Below, in pieces: positions 63,164-64,000 of a stretch of DNA of 64,000 nt (position 1 is the first letter of the stretch; each line of letters begins with the position of its first letter). Position numbers and translations under genes: made by a program. Origin of the DNA: Flavobacterium sp. W4I14 (GTDB lineage Bacteria > Bacteroidota > Bacteroidia > Sphingobacteriales > Sphingobacteriaceae); assembly GCA_030817875.1 (NCBI GenBank), contig JAUSZU010000001.1, positions 6,076,001-6,140,000 on the forward strand, in the 5' to 3' direction. Below the pieces are notes generated by a model. It was not told where the DNA came from and made no database searches. It saw only the letters and a program-made list of their open reading frames with translations.

Positions 63164-64000
63164 TTACACATTACAGAATTTGCCAAAAACACCCAATGGC
63201 AATTTAATGCCCGAAGTAGCCTGTAGAAACAGTTCTCCGGTTTCGAGGTTTTGAACTGATGGGAATGAAGTGCGGATTAAGTTTTCTACAATTACCGACG
63301 AAAATCCCAATGAATAAGTATTTAAGATTAAGAAATGTTCTTTTTCATCCAGCAGCTGCACCACATCCTGCATCATTTCCTGGATATGATCTTCCAGTTT
63401 CCATTTTTCGCCATTAGGGCCATGGCCATAAGCGGGAGGATCTAAAATGATTCCGTTGTACTTTTTGCCTCTTTTTAATTCTTTTTTTACAAACTTTAAG
63501 GCATCCTCTACCATCCAACGGGTATCTTTCAATCCTGAAAGCTCTTGGTTTTCATTTGCCCAGGTAACAACCTGTTTAATCGAATCTACGTGGGTAGTTT
63601 CAGCGCCAGCTGCATTCGCAATTAGCGATGCCGCACCAGTATAAGCGAAAAGATTTAAAACTTTAGGCTGTTGTGTTTTAAATTTTTTAATCGACGAAGA
63701 GATGAAATCCCAGTTTACAGCCTGCTCAGGAAATACGCCTACATGTTTGAAAGAGGTTAAGCCTAAGCGGAGTTTAATGCCCACCTCGTTGTTTTTATAT
63801 TCTACATGCCAACGGTCAGGGATAGATTGATTTTTCTTTACCCATTCGCCAGAAGTAGCCGAACGGCCCCTAAAAGTAATGTTGGCCATTTTTTTCCAAT
63901 CCTGTTCCAAATATGTTTTTTTCCATACCGCCTGAGGTTCAGGACGGATAAGGGTTACATTTCCAAAACGTTCTAGTTTTTCAAAATCCCCGCAATCAAT
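63164..64000 (-). CDS. Class I SAM-dependent rRNA methyltransferase-like protein (5' truncated by window)
   Basis: Open to the right edge; 278 residues are visible. A class I methyltransferase core: VLNLFAYTGAASLIANAAGA (motif I), ETTHVDSIKQVVTWANEN (motif II), and ILDPPAYGHGPNGEKWKL (motif IV, DPPxY as in RlmI/RlmK-type 23S rRNA cytosine or related methyltransferases, COG1092). In this frame the start lies beyond position 64000; the TTG at 63910 is internal (YLEQDW). The upstream residues (FEKLERFGNVTLIRPEPQAV) are part of the family. Confidence 0.88.
   Translation of the reverse strand: MDCGDFEKLERFGNVTLIRPEPQAVWKKTYLEQDWKKMANITFRGRSATSGEWVKKNQSIPDRWHVEYKNNEVGIKLRLGLTSFKHVGVFPEQAVNWDFISSSIKKFKTQQPKVLNLFAYTGAASLIANAAGAETTHVDSIKQVVTWANENQELSGLKDTRWMVEDALKFVKKELKRGKKYNGIILDPPAYGHGPNGEKWKLEDHIQEMMQDVVQLLDEKEHFLILNTYSLGFSSVIVENLIRTSFPSVQNLETGELFLQATSGIKLPLGVFGKFCNV

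Noticed and set aside
1-64000. tRNA, rRNA, integrase, complete insertion sequence or prophage genes
   Set aside because: I looked for them and saw no supporting sequence in this window.

Overview
The window looks like chromosomal DNA of a free-living Bacteroidota of the Sphingobacteriaceae, most likely Pedobacter or a close relative. The signs are an AT-rich genome with GC-poor intergenic DNA, a SusC/SusD pair, GH92 and PNGase F-like secreted enzymes, a TamL/TamB pair, an ftsX-DUF3098-uppP-truB-ribF gene order, promoters of the Bacteroidota type (TAnnTTTG) and no Shine-Dalgarno sequences. I saw no rRNA, tRNA, CRISPR array, prophage or complete insertion sequence.

Layout. 0-8 kb: a secreted degradation block with two tandem basic-secretory-protein (BSP) metallopeptidase genes (the first frameshifted), a GH92 alpha-mannosidase, and a tightly coupled pair of a DUF1080 (3-keto-glycoside hydrolase-like) protein and a beta-propeller/cytochrome c protein. 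8-11 kb: rpiA and a small membrane protein set in repeat-rich intergenic DNA that carries four copies of a structured ~115-bp element and one of two MITE-like elements. 11-15 kb: a GlxA-type AraC regulator divergent from a GyrI-like/VOC/DoxX operon, then an alpha/beta hydrolase. 15-22 kb: YihY, YjbQ, a frameshifted DUF1016 nuclease, a DUF2157-like membrane protein, a CPA2 antiporter and a VapBC-like pair whose toxin has lost its start through a poly-A frameshift. 22-27.5 kb: minus-strand ftsX-DUF3098-[vapBC inserted]-uppP-truB-yitT-ribF. 27.7-38 kb: a lipoprotein, leuS, a DEAD-box helicase and an orphan SusC/SusD pair. 38-42 kb: a membrane protein, an MFS (GPH-type) transporter and an APC permease. 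42-60 kb: parE, then minus-strand TamB-TamL-YihY, cdd, a PNGase F-like enzyme with an N-terminal GLPGLI-like domain, and parC. 59-64 kb: a TPP riboswitch controlling a PnuT-type transporter and an acyl-CoA-dehydrogenase-like protein, msrA, a conserved lipoprotein and an rRNA-methyltransferase-like gene that runs off the edge.

The main unexplained content is non-coding. It consists of (i) the four-copy hairpin element at 8.1-11.1 kb, in which one copy shows a compensatory base-pair change; (ii) two short elements with perfect GAG(A/G)CTGTATCATAA terminal inverted repeats; and (iii) several degenerate micro-repeat families. One of these families appears between genes, in the P3 arm of the TPP riboswitch, and as an in-frame insertion inside ribF. 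Three genes (BSP1, DUF1016 and vapC) each carry a single-base frameshift. These may be real decay or residual assembly indels, and the sequence alone cannot tell which.
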